38,957 nt of DNA from an uncultured Mediterraneibacter sp. (GTDB lineage Bacteria; Bacillota; Clostridia; Lachnospirales; Lachnospiraceae), in NCBI GenBank assembly GCA_944384505.1, contig CALWTQ010000034.1, forward strand, positions 1 to 38,957, in the 5' to 3' direction. The position numbers and the translations under genes were made by a program. Position 1 is the first letter of the stretch, and every line of letters begins with the position of its first letter. Below, one piece after another: positions 30,712 through 38,880 of this stretch. The notes beneath the pieces are model-generated. The model worked only from the letters and a program-made list of their open reading frames with translations. It ran no database searches and had not been told where the DNA came from.

Positions 30712-31176
30712 TTAACGTTCAGCTTCTTTATCAACATGGGCTGGGTTACTATTCTCCATTTTTTGTATTATTTCTATAGTAAACTCCCGCGCTGTTTCAA
30801 CAGCCTTCCATGCATCATCGATATCTGTTTCATCAGCAATGAAGCTATCTTCTCCAGGATATCGTGTTGTAAAATAAAAGCCGTCAATAGCCTGCATGGC
30901 ATTTCTTTCATCATCGGTAATTTCCAGACCCATATCACTCTTTAAATACTTGATGAGTTTATGCAGACTGTGAGTATGCAGAGTAGATTCTTTCTTCATG
31001 TGTTCGAATTCATCTTCTGGAAACGCATACTCATTTATAACATGTTTCAGATATCTCTCACAAATGCTTTGTCCCATTGCCGCAAGAGCCGGCCTTTTCA
31101 TCCCAGCTGCATATGTTTCCTTGAAAAAATTGTAATCATTTTCAGCAAATTCAAAATAATTATTCAGGCTCACCAT
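30712..31176 (-). CDS. HEPN domain protein (MNT-HEPN pair)
   Basis: A 154-residue helical protein of the HEPN type: AAGMKRPALAAMGQSICERYLK near 24-45, the Leu/His-rich STLHTHSLHKLIKYLK near 73-88, and FYFTTRYPGED. HEPN proteins of such pairs are RNases or binding partners for the nucleotidyltransferase. The strict RX4-6H catalytic motif is not clear here: ERYLKHVI is the best candidate. It overlaps the nucleotidyltransferase gene by 7 bp, so both are cotranslated. A toxin-antitoxin role is inferred from this arrangement. Confidence 0.82.
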   Translation of the reverse strand: MVSLNNYFEFAENDYNFFKETYAAGMKRPALAAMGQSICERYLKHVINEYAFPEDEFEHMKKESTLHTHSLHKLIKYLKSDMGLEITDDERNAMQAIDGFYFTTRYPGEDSFIADETDIDDAWKAVETAREFTIEIIQKMENSNPAHVDKEAER

Positions 31177-31547
31177 AACTTTTCACCGTCCTTTCTTATG
31201 TTAGTGAAAAAAATCGTATTATCCGTCTTCCATTTATTCCCGATCACAAGCTTTACTTCTATCTCCGGTAATGAGTCGTCAAGCTGGCTCAGCCTTCCCC
31301 GAAGTTCGGATATCATCGCTGCTTTCCTTTCTACTGATTCAAATGCTTCGTCCAGTTCAAGGAGCAGATCCACATCGCTTCCATATGACTGCTCATTCCT
31401 GGCACAGCTTCCATATAAATATATCTGCCGGACATATGGCGCAATATCAGCTTTTTTAATTTCTGACAAAGCATAATCAACCGCTTTATCACTTCTTTCT
31501 TTATATAGCTTACGCACATCCGCGCTGTTCTTATTCCCAACAAGCAT
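31170..31547 (-). CDS. Minimal nucleotidyltransferase (MNT) domain protein
   Basis: A 125-residue protein with the polymerase-beta-like motif GSCARNEQSYGSDVDLLLEL near residues 47-66: GS followed by two catalytic Asp. A third Asp/Glu is in IEVKLVIG. Small proteins of this family (MntA-type) modify the paired HEPN protein, for instance by AMP transfer, to neutralise it. ATG at 31547 with GAGGAG eight bases upstream; a promoter TTGTTA-N17-TAAAAT precedes it. Confidence 0.87.
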   Translation of the reverse strand: MLVGNKNSADVRKLYKERSDKAVDYALSEIKKADIAPYVRQIYLYGSCARNEQSYGSDVDLLLELDEAFESVERKAAMISELRGRLSQLDDSLPEIEVKLVIGNKWKTDNTIFFTNIRKDGEKLW

Positions 31548-31581
31548 TATACCGTCTCCTCAGCATATCGCGTTTTTATTG

Positions 31582-31610
31582 ATTTTACCACACACGTCTT
31601 GGAATAACAA
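31582..31610 (-). promoter_or_regulatory. Promoter of the MNT-HEPN operon
   Basis: Minus strand TTGTTA (31605-31610), 17 bp, TAAAAT (31582-31587), 35 bp before the MNT start codon. Confidence 0.6.
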
Positions 31611-31624
31611 CTTTGCACCGCATC

Positions 31625-32901
31625 TCAATTGCGCGTATCTGACAAGTTTGGTAAAAGTACTGCTTTTATACACATTGCCATAGACACAGCTCCCGCATCC
31701 GGGGTCCCGCAGCTTCTCTTAGCCTGAGGGCGCGCCCGTCCTACTTTGGGAAGCAGCTCTGCGGTTGCCCTGGCAGCCTCCTCAGCTGTTTCTGCGCCTT
31801 TTGTCCACGCTTCGCGGATGCTCAGACCTTCCTCTGCCGCATTTTCCAGCTTCTCAGCGAATGGGATCAGCGTATCCAGCATTGTTTTATCTCCCCGTTT
31901 TGCATTTCCCAGTTCCTGCATCCTGTCTGCTGCTGCCTTTGCGGCCCACGCTCTTCCCGCAGCGCACAGTACGCTGCCCACTCCTGCGCCGCCTTCTGCG
32001 GTGTCGGCCGCTGCTTCATAAGCATGTGTCACTCCTTTGACCATACCCCGGCCGTGATCACCGTCTCCTGCCACAGAGTCAATTCTCGCCAGTTCTTCTT
32101 CCGATGCAATAATTTGATTCTTCATTTTCAGAAGTCCGTCCACAACAATTCCTTCCATATCAAGGCTTGTCACTAGCTCTCCGACCTGGGGATCTACCAG
32201 GGTATATCCCTTTCCTTTGAGCACCTCGGAAACTGTCTTCCAGACTACAAATAATTCTTCGTATTTTGTAGAGCCAAACCCGTCCAGTATGACTGCGATC
32301 CGTCTGCTCTTATATTCCGGCACATCCTCCAATATCTTCGAGATTAGAAGCTCTCCGAGCTCTGATGCTGATGCAAGATCACTCTCATACACGCCAGGCT
32401 CTCCGTGGATTCCCTGACCCACTTCCATCTTCCCGTCCGGCACTTTAAAGGGCGGTTCGGAAGCTCCCGGCATTGTGCAGCCTTTCAGCCCCACGCTCAT
32501 CGTGCGAGTAGAATCATTGGCTTTTTGGGTCAGGCGGACGATCTCATCAAAGGGACATCCTGCTGCGGAAGCTGCCCCGGCAACTTTAAAAACAGTAAAC
32601 GTACCGACATTTCCACGCCGTTTCCGTTCTCTACAGCCTTGGCCACATGATAAACGTCGTCTGTGGACGGGGAGGTAAATACATTTCCCACAACCGCAGC
32701 GTCCATAAATCCTGAACCAACGACACCGCAAAAGGCCGGGTAATGTCCTGAACCGCCGCCGTTTATGACGGCTACTTTGCCCTCCGGGGTTTCTGTAGCC
32801 CTTGCCACCCCGCCCGGCACTTCTACAATATAGTCCGGAAATGCAGCGGCATATCCTTTTAACATATCTTCACGAAACGTTTTTGGATCATTGTATAACA
32901 C
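31625..32901 (-). pseudogene. Dihydroxyacetone kinase-family gene (DhaK-DhaL fusion), broken
   Basis: Frame 1 (GTG at 32901 after GGAGGAG) encodes the DhaK start, with VINGGGSGHYPAFCG and GNVFTSPSTDDVYHVAKAVENGNGV. At about 32612-32620 the family match jumps to another frame that continues GNVGTFTVFKVAGAA, GIHGEPGV (the substrate-binding His), then the DhaL domain with SVAGDGDHGRGM and a GTPDAGA end at 31625. About 50 residues are missing between, including the region holding the catalytic Asp of DhaK (Asp109 in E. coli numbering). The junction shares CGGCGTG with the expected sequence on both sides, so a deletion by short repeats is likely. It probably gives no active full-length enzyme. It followed kdgT in the same operon. 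Confidence 0.85.
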
Positions 32902-32956
32902 TGTCTTTCTCCTCCATTATATCCTGTTGTCTAATAACCCGCTGTTTGGTCTCCTG

Positions 32957-33728
32957 CTATTTGACTACTCTTTCCTTACTGAAATCCTGTCCCGGAAGCG
33001 GATACTTCGGGCATCCGAATTTCTTCGCCCACCAGGAGGCGATAAACGGCACCAGGATCGCGGTAAATACTGTAGACGCCGCAACCTGAGTCGTCGCCGC
33101 CGCAACAAAGGGCTCCCAGTGTGAATCCCATGAATGGAAGTGTGATCGTTCCGATCGGGGCAAGGAATTCTTTAAAATCTTTGTCAAGATTTCCGATAAC
33201 CATACCGACTACAATCGGCACAAGCGCTGCGATCAGGTCTTTCGGTGAGAACTGTGCAAGCCCTGATGCCCCCAGTGCGATCAGTGTAAATACCGGGCCG
33301 TCATTGAGCGTCAGGATCGGGTGACAGGCAACGTCTGTCTCATCTCCGTACTCCTGCATAAGCGACAGATAGATCGAAGTGTTGCTGTTCGTCACCGCAC
33401 AGATAATCGCCAGGGCCGAAAGTCCGAACACACCGCCCGGCCCGAAGATCTTGCCGACTGCAATACCGATTCCGGCGCCGATCAAGAACTTGGAGAGCAG
33501 CAGGATGCCGCCTCTCTTAACTACCTTCGGGATCTCTTTGACTTCCAGATGAGAACCCATACAGAACAGAACCAGTGCGACGATAGTCGTTGAACCGGCT
33601 GAGGTAAACAGCGCGGTTGTAAAAGAACCAATCTGGAAAATACTCGGAACAAATGTGTTTAATACTGCGGATAAAAGCATGGGAATAACCATTAACCCTG
33701 CCGGAATCTTCTTTAAAAATTTAAGCAT
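32957..33728 (-). pseudogene. kdgT: 2-keto-3-deoxygluconate permease, broken by internal deletion
   Basis: Start ATG at 33728 (GGGTGG eight bases upstream), MLKFLKKIPAGLMVIPMLLS, then VPSIFQIGSFTTALF, CAVTNSNTSIYLSLM and PFMGFTLGA: KdgT-type permease. After LGA near 33120 the frame shifts and family similarity resumes as PFVAAATTQVAAS and ends ...FGCPKYPL at 32957. Roughly 70 or more residues, at least two helices, are lost. The neighbour dhaKL-like gene carries the same kind of lesion. Normal KdgT is about 310-330 residues, so what is left cannot be a complete transporter. Confidence 0.85.
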
Positions 33729-33810
33729 ATCTAATACCACCCTTCTGAATCAAAACCTTTTATAACCCAGGTTACAGCCGGGAATCCTTAGAGAAGGACT
33801 CCGTTTTTGA

Positions 33811-34276
33811 AAATCATAAGTTCAATAATGTTCGAATGCAAAACGTTCGAAAACAGGGGCTATTTCTGAGAAGTATTCTGCGGAGATGAAGGATGGCTCT
33901 GGATTCCGCTCCAGTTCTACGTTTCAGCCTGTTTAGAGTAATAACACTTCCCTCTGGAAATGCGCAGGAAGCGGAGGGGATGTTTGAAGCGTAAGTTCTT
34001 GGAGAGGAGACGTGTGGGGACTGTGACTTTGGAGGAATCTGATGGAAGATATTAGAAGTCGGAGAGCTGTTGTTAAGCGGCGCGCAGGGATTGCCTGAGC
34101 GGAGCGAGTTGCCCGGAGCGCCGCTTTGTATTTAAACATCTCTTCGGCCTGCTAGATTTTCCGGATTCTGGAACGGAACATCGCACGGCTGTCCCGTTTC
34201 ACAGAATACGTATCGCAAACCATCCGCTCCGCTTCCGGACGTGAGTCATAGGAAATGTTAGTGCGCTAAATAGCTG
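33811..34276 (+). repeat. Giant palindromic repeat, copy D (internally deleted chimera)
   Basis: Hairpin 1 starts like copy F (ATGCAAAACGTTCGAAAACA) and is cut after CGCTCCAG, joining at a shared CCAG to the TTCTACGTTTCAG that follows the central hairpin, so hairpin 1's second arm and hairpin 2 are missing. Hairpin 3 has a left arm of the copy C type (GGAGAGCTGTTGTTAAGCGG) but a right arm of the copy B type (AAACATCTCTTCGGCC, CACGGCTGTCCC), so the arms pair less well. The end, TAGCTGAACTGTTA, mirrors the CAGTACAGCTAT start of copies C and E. It lies between kdgK and kdgT. Confidence 0.85.
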
Positions 34277-34283
34277 AACTGTT

Positions 34284-34321
34284 AAAAAAATCCGGAAGAC
34301 GGCCTCTCCATCTTCCGGATT
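34284..34321 (-). terminator. Terminator of kdgK
   Basis: AATCCGGAAGA pairs with TCTTCCGGATT (perfect 11-bp stem, 11-base loop), followed on the minus strand by TTTTTTT. It lies 14 bp past the kdgK stop and just before repeat copy D, so kdgK is probably not cotranscribed with kdgT. Confidence 0.9.
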
Positions 34322-34335
34322 CTCTGCTATTTCAA

Positions 34336-35433
34336 TTATCTCTGTACTCTGGCTCCTGCGCCGCCCATGATCGCTTCTACTTCTTTCTTGCTTGCCATGG
34401 TCGTATCTCCCGGTGTTGTCATTGCCAGTGCTCCGTGCGCAGCGCCGTAATTTACTGCCAGCTCTGCATCGCCTGTCGTCATCAGTCCGTAGATCAGGCC
34501 GGAAGCGAAAGAATCTCCGCCGCCTACACGGTCCATGATCTCCAGTCCCTTGTAGTCTTTTGCCTTATAGATTTCTCCGTCTGCCCAGCAGATTGCGCTC
34601 CAGTCGTTTACTGTAGCTGTTTTAACCTCACGGAGTGTTGTTGCCACTGCCTTGAAGTTCGGATATGTCTTTGCAGCTTCGTTGATCATCTTTTTGTAGC
34701 CGTCCAGATTCAGCTGTTTGAGATCTGCGTCATTTCCCTCGATCTCAAATCCGAGGCATGCTGTAAAGTCTTCCTCGTTGCCGATCATAACGTCTACATA
34801 TTTTGCGATCTCCTTATTTACTTCCTGAGCCTTCTCCTGTCCGCCGATTGCGCTCCACATAGAAGGACGGTAGTTCAGGTCATAAGAAACAACTGTTCCG
34901 TATTTCTTTGCTGTCTTAATCGCCGCCAGGACTGTCTCGCAGGACTGCTCTGACAGAGCAGCATAGATACCGCCTGTATGCAGCCAGCGCACGCCCAGCT
35001 CGCCAAAGATGTAATCAAAATCAAAGTCTTCCGGCTTTGCCTTTGAAATCGCTGTGTTCGCACGGTCTGAGCATCCTACCGCCCCGCGGATACCGAATCC
35101 TCTCTCAGTAAAGTTGATACCATTGCGGCAGATTCTTCCGATTCCGTCTGTCTTCACCCATTTGATCAGAGATGTATCCACGCCTCCCTGGAGGATGAAG
35201 TCCTCCATCAGCTTTCCGACCTCATTATCTGCAAATGCTGTGATAACAGCAGTGTTCATGCCAAAGCATCTTCTTAATCCGCGGACAACATTGTACTCTC
35301 CGCCGCCTTCCCATGCGCGGAACTGTCTTGCGGTACGAATTCTGCCCTCACCCGGATCAAGGCGAAGCATAACCTCTCCCAGTGATACCGCATCAAATCT
35401 GCAGTCTTCTTTTGCTCTTAAATTCAGATCCAT
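34336..35433 (-). CDS. kdgK: PfkB-family sugar kinase, probable 2-keto-3-deoxygluconate kinase
   Basis: A 365-residue ribokinase-fold kinase: SLGEVMLRLDPGEGRIRTA start, the substrate-binding GGGEYNVVRGLRR, SYDLNYRPSMW, and the C-terminal PfkB signature RVGGGDSFASGLIYGL with the catalytic Asp. KdgK phosphorylates 2-keto-3-deoxygluconate on the way to pyruvate and glyceraldehyde-3-phosphate; the neighbouring kdgT relic supports that substrate. The ATG at 35433 has AGGAGGAAAG upstream; the longer frame to 35523 runs into the promoter. It has a promoter, a palindrome and a good terminator of its own. The pathway partner eda is not in the window. Confidence 0.88.
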   Translation of the reverse strand: MDLNLRAKEDCRFDAVSLGEVMLRLDPGEGRIRTARQFRAWEGGGEYNVVRGLRRCFGMNTAVITAFADNEVGKLMEDFILQGGVDTSLIKWVKTDGIGRICRNGINFTERGFGIRGAVGCSDRANTAISKAKPEDFDFDYIFGELGVRWLHTGGIYAALSEQSCETVLAAIKTAKKYGTVVSYDLNYRPSMWSAIGGQEKAQEVNKEIAKYVDVMIGNEEDFTACLGFEIEGNDADLKQLNLDGYKKMINEAAKTYPNFKAVATTLREVKTATVNDWSAICWADGEIYKAKDYKGLEIMDRVGGGDSFASGLIYGLMTTGDAELAVNYGAAHGALAMTTPGDTTMASKKEVEAIMGGAGARVQR

Positions 35434-35537
35434 AGTCTTCTTTCCTCCTCTTTCTTTGGCTCTGTTTTTTCGTAACTTGTTTGACACTATACTTAAATAA
35501 AATATAGATATAAAGCTTCTCAAAGCCTCTATGTAAT

Positions 35538-35589
35538 AGGATAGTATGTAATTCAGATTTTAGCAACAATAAATTTGTAAATATTTACA
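35538..35589 (-). promoter_or_regulatory. kdgK promoter with upstream palindrome
   Basis: Minus strand: TTGCTA (35561-35566), 17 bp, TATCCT (35538-35543). The perfect palindrome TGTAAATATTTACA (35576-35589) lies ten bases upstream of the -35 and could be a regulator site. The leader is about 100 bases. Confidence 0.6.
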
Positions 35590-35603
35590 TTTTCGAAACA
35601 GTA

Positions 35604-35858
35604 CAGCTATAAAGTTCAATAACTCCCTACTTGTAGAAACGTCCGAAAACAACACCTTTACAGAAACGTATTCTGCGGGGATGGAGCTGTTTTCTGGGCT
35701 TTTCATTTCGGGAGTCAGTGACTATATAGCTGCCAGAAGTGTGGCGCGGCTGGAATAAATTTCCCAGCCGAAAGCCCTCACGCCGCGCCAGTTGCGCTTT
35801 ACAGCCTATTTAGACAGTAACATTTCCGACAGGAGATGCGCAGGAAGCGGAGCGGATG
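35604..35858 (+). repeat. Giant palindromic repeat, copy E (truncated)
   Basis: Starts CAGTACAGCTATAAAGTTC like copy C. The two arms of hairpin 1 are joined near the base (the outer part ATTCTGCGGGGATGG runs straight into GCTGTTTTCTGGGCTTTTC), so the apex is lost. The central hairpin is complete (GTGGCGCGGCTGG with CCAGCCG...CGCCGCGCC). Hairpin 3 stops after GGAAGCGGAGCGGATG, where unrelated sequence begins. Confidence 0.85.
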
Positions 35859-35960
35859 TAAACGCTTCCACAGTTTTCTCTGCGCCTGTGTCAAGGGCCA
35901 TCTGAACAGTTCCGCCCATCATCGCAGGATTAAAATCTGTTCTCACATCTTTTCCGGTTG
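35859..35960 (-). pseudogene. Short coding relic next to repeat copy E
   Basis: The minus-strand frame reads STGKDVRTDFNPAMMGGTVQ then MALDTGAEKTVEAF before running into the repeat. It looks protein-like (no stops, balanced composition) but I do not recognise the family. It is probably a gene end left by a rearrangement at the repeat. Confidence 0.35.
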
Positions 35961-36038
35961 ACAGTTTTCAAGCTTCCTGAGAATATGTGACGATATCAGA
36001 ACCGTACAGCCGTACTTCTGAGCAAGATCTGTAAGGAT
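35946..36038 (-). pseudogene. Fragment of an ABC transporter ATPase
   Basis: The minus-strand frame encodes LTDLAQKYGCTVLISSHILR then KLE, matching the D-loop-to-H-loop region of drug-type ABC ATPases (LISSHIL with the switch His). Nothing else of the ATPase is present, and the frame is cut on both sides. Region 36041-36142 shows no further recognisable coding. Confidence 0.5.
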
Positions 36039-36142
36039 CTATTTTTGAAGCGCTTTCTTCTTCCATCCGCCGGTATTCTGTCCTGCGCACTGGCACCATG
36101 TTCATCCTTCTGCGTCTATCATATTTGAAATCAGGTCCGCAA

Positions 36143-38761
36143 TCAATGTATTTTGCCGCACAGAGTCTCCCCTGTCTGCTCATTATTCCAGTACCACAGA
36201 TCTGCCGGCTCTGTCACCCGGAACATATCGGACAGCTCTTCCCGTCCCGGACAGATCCGTAAAAAGAGATTGTCACATCCGGCAAACATTTCTTCCCTGT
36301 ACTGCTCCGTTCTCTCATCTCCCCACAGAGCGCAGTAGAAGATTCCCGCCTCCACAAGATCCTGGAACATATGGCTTCCATAGCTTAACTCCGGCATGTA
36401 TCCGGCCCGTCTGTCCGAGACTTCGCAGATACCGCTAAAGCCCGATATCTGCGCAAAGCTGACAGGAACTCCAAGCTCCGGGGAAGAAGTCCCCACCCGG
36501 CCCGGCGTCATAAGAAGGAGATTCTTCTCCTTCCCCTTATACCAGGCGTTAATCTCTCCCACTGCTTCCGCTGCCTGGGGTTTCAGCGCATAAGGATACT
36601 CGTAGTAAGCCTTTGCATCGATCTGGACAACCACATCTATCTTCTCTTTCACAGAGCTTCCCATCGCAGAATCCTTCAGACGGAAAAATGTATCTTCCTC
36701 TGAAATATCCGGAAGTTCTGCCGCACTGCCCTTGGCCCCGGTGTAAAGAGGCCTGCACTGGAGCAGATTGACGACAAAAGCGCCTTGTTCATCCAGATTC
36801 ACCGTATATTCAATATCCACAGGATTTCCATAGGCCTGATCCAGAACTTTGAGTACGCTCTGCATCAGGGCAGTAAATTCCTTATTCTCAAGAAGCCCCT
36901 GACAGGTCGTAAACCAGACCTGTCTCCACCGGTTCATCCGTTTCAGCGCGTTCTCCGCCTCATAATCCCTCTCCATAACCGCCTTCTTAAACCAGAGGGG
37001 AAGGCTCTCAAGAAGCGTGTCTGTCTCCACACTCTTTAGTTTATTCTCCTTTGTGTCCAGCACATCCATAACCCGCTGGGAAAATCTGTGCCGGTCTGCT
37101 ACACTGCCGTGCATGGGAACAGCCGGACGGTCCAGATTCGCAAGTCTCGGATAGTCGTGATCCGGCCGGTCCACGGCCCTGGTGCCAAGCCCGGCCACAA
37201 TACGCAGGAGGCCCGCGGAGGGATCCATGTATTTATTCCAGCGGTAAGAGCTGTAGCTGTAGCCGACTCCCGCCGCAGCCGGAAAGAACAGATCCCCATG
37301 ATAGGATCCTGACACGCGCTGAACCAGCACCGCCATCTGCTCATCGCTGTGCTGCAGTCCCCTCTGCATTCTGTATTCCAGGGCGGAAATATCCATTGTG
37401 CTTGCATAGACCGTCCGTACAGCTGATTCAAAGGCTTCCAGGCGTTCCTCCGGATTTCCCTGATTCACGCAGAATACGGATTCATATTTTCCCGCAAACG
37501 CATTCCCAAAGCCATCCTCCAGGAAGCTGGAAGACCGGACGATAATCGGGCTCTGGCCGAAATATTCCAGGACAGAGCGGAACTTTTCCCGGATATCAGG
37601 CGGGAAACTGCCGGACAGAAGAGCCTCTTTGAGCGCGCCGGCCTTTTCAAAATACCCTTCGTCTGTCCTCTGGGCGATCCGTGTCTCCCAGCAGTTGTTG
37701 GACACAATATACGTATAGAACACATCCGACCCGATGTAATAGGAATCATGGGGTTCAAAGAAAGGCCTGTACTGCGGAAGTTCCGTTTGAATGATCTTCC
37801 TCGCCAGCAGCATGCCGCATGCCTTGCCTCCGACAGAGCCGCTTCCGATCATGCGGTCTCTGAGCTGGAAGTAATCTTTGGGCCTGAAATACTTCTTTAT
37901 CATTTCCTTCAGACGTATATCCCGTGTCATCGTACTTTCTATGATCTGATTCTCCGTCTCGTCACTGAACACGCCTCTCTGGTAATCCAGCTTCGCCAGG
38001 GCGAAAAAACGGTCATGGCTGTCATAATTCTGATCCTGATTCTGCGCCTCTTCCTCTTCCACAAGCTGATAATAACGGCTTAAAGCTACGCCGCCGTCCA
38101 CTGTGCTGAATGCGCATTTTTCTGACAGCGAAAGGATATCTGCCTCTTGTGCATCACTCTCCTCAGGCAGATAAAAGCCGCAGGAATACGGCAAAAACAT
38201 TCTGTTTGAATACCGATTCCAGACCTTCAAAGGATGCAGATACATCTGATCACCGTGATACACATCAATGAGAAGCTGTGTCGTATCCCTGATCCGCGCC
38301 ACTGCGTCAAAAGAATGCCGCCCCCGAAGAAGCGGAAAATACGCTACCGTATCAAGCCGGAACAAATAGGGGCAGGTCACACGGAAGAAATTCCCCATCA
38401 TCAGATCCGTATACCATACCGACTGGAGCGCGGACAGACTGTCGAACACATAGAACGCATCCCGTCCCTCCTCAGTAATCCTGTTGTAAATATCAACAGT
38501 AAACGCTTCAAACCCTTTATCTGGATCAAACTCACAGATCTTAAGCCCCGGCTGCGGTTCTAGGAGAGGCTTTTGTCCCGCGAAGTGCATGTAGATCAGA
38601 TTTCTCCCGTCCTTAACCGCCTGTTTCACAAACGGCACAGCAAAAAATTTAAAATCCTCCAGATCCGACACACTCCAGACCACATTATCTCCCATCCGGA
38701 TATAATTCAACAGTTCATCCATTCCCGGCAGACCACTCTTAATCTTATCAAACGCTCCCAT
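36143..38761 (-). CDS. KaiC-like N-terminus fused to PEP/pyruvate-binding domain
   Basis: An 872-residue protein. The first 230 residues resemble a RecA/KaiC-type domain (SGLPGMDELLNYIRMGDNVV, and FYVFDSLSALQSVWYTDLMM, a Walker B-like strand), but no Walker A GxxxxGK is seen, so it may not hydrolyse ATP. From about 300 to 700 is a PPDK_N/PEP-synthase-type ATP-grasp domain: GSGSVGGKACGMLLARKI, SPIIVRSSSFLEDGFGNAFAGKYES in parts, and DIEYTVNLDEQGAFVVNLLQ with CRP. The phosphohistidine and PEP-binding domains of true PEP synthase are absent. A C-terminal region of about 170 residues follows. Family members are called PEP/pyruvate-binding domain proteins; function unknown. The leader holds a hairpin and three tandem SD-like repeats. 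Confidence 0.85.
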   Translation of the reverse strand: MGAFDKIKSGLPGMDELLNYIRMGDNVVWSVSDLEDFKFFAVPFVKQAVKDGRNLIYMHFAGQKPLLEPQPGLKICEFDPDKGFEAFTVDIYNRITEEGRDAFYVFDSLSALQSVWYTDLMMGNFFRVTCPYLFRLDTVAYFPLLRGRHSFDAVARIRDTTQLLIDVYHGDQMYLHPLKVWNRYSNRMFLPYSCGFYLPEESDAQEADILSLSEKCAFSTVDGGVALSRYYQLVEEEEAQNQDQNYDSHDRFFALAKLDYQRGVFSDETENQIIESTMTRDIRLKEMIKKYFRPKDYFQLRDRMIGSGSVGGKACGMLLARKIIQTELPQYRPFFEPHDSYYIGSDVFYTYIVSNNCWETRIAQRTDEGYFEKAGALKEALLSGSFPPDIREKFRSVLEYFGQSPIIVRSSSFLEDGFGNAFAGKYESVFCVNQGNPEERLEAFESAVRTVYASTMDISALEYRMQRGLQHSDEQMAVLVQRVSGSYHGDLFFPAAAGVGYSYSSYRWNKYMDPSAGLLRIVAGLGTRAVDRPDHDYPRLANLDRPAVPMHGSVADRHRFSQRVMDVLDTKENKLKSVETDTLLESLPLWFKKAVMERDYEAENALKRMNRWRQVWFTTCQGLLENKEFTALMQSVLKVLDQAYGNPVDIEYTVNLDEQGAFVVNLLQCRPLYTGAKGSAAELPDISEEDTFFRLKDSAMGSSVKEKIDVVVQIDAKAYYEYPYALKPQAAEAVGEINAWYKGKEKNLLLMTPGRVGTSSPELGVPVSFAQISGFSGICEVSDRRAGYMPELSYGSHMFQDLVEAGIFYCALWGDERTEQYREEMFAGCDNLFLRICPGREELSDMFRVTEPADLWYWNNEQTGETLCGKIH

Positions 38762-38769
38762 CAGACACC

Positions 38770-38799
38770 TCCTGAAATCTCCTAAAATCTCCTGAAAAT
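38770..38799 (-). other. Three tandem decamers carrying SD-like AGGAG
   Basis: Minus strand: TTTTCAGGAG, ATTTTAGGAG, ATTTCAGGAGG in a row directly before the start codon (GGAGG then TGTCTG then ATG). Only the last is at normal spacing; the other two lie 10 and 20 bases farther upstream. Confidence 0.6.
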
Positions 38800-38838
38800 A
38801 AAAAAGACAAAGAGAGCCGTTTCAGACCCCTTTGTCCG
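38800..38838 (-). terminator. Hairpin with T-run at the very start of the leader
   Basis: Minus strand: GGACAAAG (38837-38830), 17-base loop, CTTTGTC (38812-38806), TTTTTT (38805-38800). The stem is only 7 bp, so it is weak. It begins at the predicted transcription start and so would act as an attenuator of the 872-residue gene, unless it ends a transcript from the right. Confidence 0.5.
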
Positions 38839-38843
38839 TTTTC

Positions 38844-38872
38844 ATTATAAATCATCAGAACCGAAAAAACAA
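38844..38872 (-). promoter_or_regulatory. Promoter of the KaiC/PEP-pyruvate-binding gene
   Basis: Minus strand: TTGTTT (38867-38872), 17 bp, TATAAT (38844-38849). A start at G 38837 would place the hairpin at +1. The promoter is 8 bp from repeat copy F. Confidence 0.6.
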
Positions 38873-38880
38873 TGTGTCTC

